Below, in pieces: positions 6,997-7,845 of a stretch of 7,845 nt of DNA. Each line of letters begins with the position of its first letter. The first letter of the stretch is position 1. Made by a program: the position numbers and the translations under genes. Below the pieces are notes generated by a model that made no database searches, was not told the origin of the DNA, and saw only the letters and a list, made by a program, of their open reading frames with translations. This stretch comes from a bacterium (GTDB lineage Bacteria > Calditrichota > Calditrichia > RBG-13-44-9 > J042), in NCBI GenBank assembly GCA_015494485.1, contig WGBF01000296.1, positions 1-7,845 on the forward strand. Direction: 5' to 3'.

Positions 6997-7031
6997 CGCG
7001 CTGTCCGGTATCGGGCAGCGCGTTTTATTTT
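6997..7031 (+). terminator. Intrinsic terminator of the propeller gene
   Basis: Arms CGCGCTGTCC (6997-7006) and GGGCAGCGCG (7013-7022) form ten pairs, one of them G-T, around a six-base loop. TTTTATTTT follows directly. The hairpin starts 22 bases after the stop codon at 6974. The T-run contains the stop codon of the convergent aldolase gene (7025-7027), so the terminator is built against and partly into that gene. In the opposite direction the hairpin has no T-run, so it is not a clear terminator for the aldolase. Confidence 0.85.
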
Positions 7032-7699
7032 CGTTCCGTTTCAAACGGAATAATACGCCCCTGTACCCGATACACCTCTTCCCTCAATTTTAACAGTTCT
7101 GGCACCTCTTCCGGGGGCAGTTCCCGTACCGGGCCCTGGCGGGATGCCAGGTAGTACATCCGGGCAGCGTTTTCCAGCATTTCCAGCTTGTAATACGCAT
7201 CCCACACTGTCGTCCCAACCGTAAGGCTACCGTGGTGGTCCAGCAAAACGAAATCGGTTTGGCGAATGAAGGGACGAATGGATTCCGGGACCGCTTCCGT
7301 GGACGGCCGGGCATAGGGGGCCACCGGTACCCGCCCCAAAAACACCACCTGTTCTGCCAGCACCGGGTGGTCAAAAGAAATACCGGCCAGCATGCAGGCG
7401 ACCGCATACGGGGGATGGGCATGCACCACGGCCCGAACATCAGGGCGTTCGGCATACACGGCCAGGTGCATTTTAATTTCGGAAGATACCCGACGGTACC
7501 CCCGCACCACGCGGCCAGAGGTGTCAATTACCACCAGGTCGCTTTCGTCCAGCAATCCTTTACATAAACCACTGGGCGTAGCCAAAATGTAGTCATCATT
7601 CAACCGAACGCTAATATTTCCTTCGGTGGCGACGATGTACTGCCGCTCATACATGAGCCTGCCAACCTGCAACACGGCCTGCGCCAGATGGTGTTTCAT
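7025..7699 (-). CDS. Class II aldolase/adducin family protein, L-fuculose-phosphate aldolase type
   Basis: A cytoplasmic zinc enzyme of 224 residues, close to the usual 210-230. Family members cleave a ketose 1-phosphate into dihydroxyacetone phosphate and an aldehyde, or catalyse related reactions. Visible motifs: TEGNIS with N28 and TPSG at 41-44 (phosphate binding), SSE with E74 (catalytic acid/base), HAH at 93-95 and DHHG with H156 (zinc ligands). All four metal-site residues sit one position after those I recall for E. coli FucA (E73, H92, H94, H155). Y210 may match its C-terminal active-site tyrosine, but no tyrosine stands where FucA has Tyr113 (here HPVL, 111-114), so the substrate may differ. 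Alternatives are 5-deoxyribulose-phosphate aldolase or another sugar-phosphate member. AAGGAAG (7706-7712), six bases before the ATG, supports the start. It converges with the propeller gene and is divergent from the gene at 7796. Confidence 0.9.
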   Translation of the reverse strand: MKHHLAQAVLQVGRLMYERQYIVATEGNISVRLNDDYILATPSGLCKGLLDESDLVVIDTSGRVVRGYRRVSSEIKMHLAVYAERPDVRAVVHAHPPYAVACMLAGISFDHPVLAEQVVFLGRVPVAPYARPSTEAVPESIRPFIRQTDFVLLDHHGSLTVGTTVWDAYYKLEMLENAARMYYLASRQGPVRELPPEEVPELLKLREEVYRVQGRIIPFETERK

Positions 7700-7720
7700 T
7701 TCTCACTTCCTTTTTTCTGG

Positions 7721-7749
7721 AAAATAGTTTTTCCCGACCCCTTTCTCAA
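7721..7749 (-). promoter_or_regulatory. Promoter of the class II aldolase gene
   Basis: On the minus strand TTGAGA (7744-7749, five of six consensus bases) and TATTTT (7721-7726, four of six) are 17 bases apart. The start site would be near 7714, leaving a leader of only about 15 bases that begins at the ribosome binding site. Confidence 0.6.
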
Positions 7750-7762
7750 ATGCTTTTTGCTT

Positions 7763-7781
7763 ATTAAATTGGTATTTTAAT
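7763..7781. promoter_or_regulatory. Inverted repeat between the aldolase and the divergent gene, candidate operator
   Basis: ATTAAA (7763-7768) and TTTAAT (7776-7781) are reverse complements with a seven-base centre. The repeat lies between the aldolase -35 box and the start of the rightward gene, a common place for a regulator of divergent genes. The bases are all A/T in the arms, so chance occurrence is likely enough to keep this tentative. Confidence 0.25.
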
Positions 7782-7795
7782 CGATAAGGCGCAAC

Positions 7796-7845
7796 ATGAA
7801 CACACTGATACAGCAGATTGACACATTTACGGAAAAAATCGGGAA
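7796..7845 (+). CDS. Start of a divergent gene, possibly a TRAP transporter small permease (cut by window edge)
   Basis: Only the first 16 codons are present, reading MNTLIQQIDTFTEKIG. AAGG at 7786-7789, six bases before the ATG, is a weak ribosome binding site. An N-terminus of the form Ile-Asp-x-x-x-Glu-x-Ile-Gly is reminiscent of the short cytoplasmic lead-in of DctQ-type small subunits of TRAP uptake systems, just before their first membrane helix. That is a resemblance only. It is divergent from the aldolase, 96 bases away, which would suit a transporter for the substrate of that enzyme. Sixteen residues cannot prove a family. Confidence 0.45.
   Translation, partial: MNTLIQQIDTFTEKIG

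Overview
The window most likely comes from a bacterium of the FCB superphylum (Calditrichota, KSB1, Marinimicrobia or Ignavibacteriota type). The main reason is the 548-residue exported protein at 5328-6974. It ends in a textbook type IX secretion (T9SS) type A sorting domain with the YPNPFNP signature and a closing KKMTLLK. A TonB-dependent receptor with a carboxypeptidase-regulatory-like N-terminal domain and a long exported protein of a style I associate with those phyla fit this. Base composition looks moderate and even, with no sign of an insertion sequence, phage, tRNA, rRNA or CRISPR array.

Layout, left to right. (1) 1-2158, minus strand: the first 719 residues of a long exported protein whose C-terminus lies beyond the left edge. 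It has a signal peptide, a Trp-rich N-terminal region, an Asp-rich calcium-loop segment and a fibronectin-III-like region. It has no ATG-to-stop reading frame inside the window because its stop is missing, but the frame is open throughout. (2) 2159-2462: a 304-base gap with clustered hairpins on the receptor-proximal side. (3) 2463-5117, minus strand: a complete TonB-dependent outer-membrane receptor of 884 residues, counted from the ATG with a ribosome binding site rather than from an upstream TTG. (4) 5118-5327: a divergent control region with a near-consensus sigma-70-type promoter for the rightward gene, a weaker candidate for the receptor, and AGTTAA/TTAACT inverted repeats between them. 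(5) 5328-6974, plus strand: the T9SS-exported protein, with seven evenly spaced Asp-rich loops that predict a seven-bladed beta-propeller. It is followed by a strong intrinsic terminator. (6) 7025-7699, minus strand: a class II (zinc) sugar-phosphate aldolase of the L-fuculose-phosphate aldolase type, convergent with the propeller gene and preceded by its own promoter. (7) 7796-7845, plus strand: the first 16 codons of a divergent gene, possibly the small membrane subunit of a TRAP transporter.

How it may work together: the receptor and the long exported protein are co-directional, and the propeller gene shares the receptor's control region. I infer a cell-surface module in which a TonB-driven outer-membrane channel is paired with large calcium-dependent surface proteins, by analogy with SusC/SusD but with no SusD homologue visible here. 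The substrate cannot be read from the sequence. The aldolase and its divergent neighbour look like a separate cytoplasmic sugar-catabolism and uptake unit.
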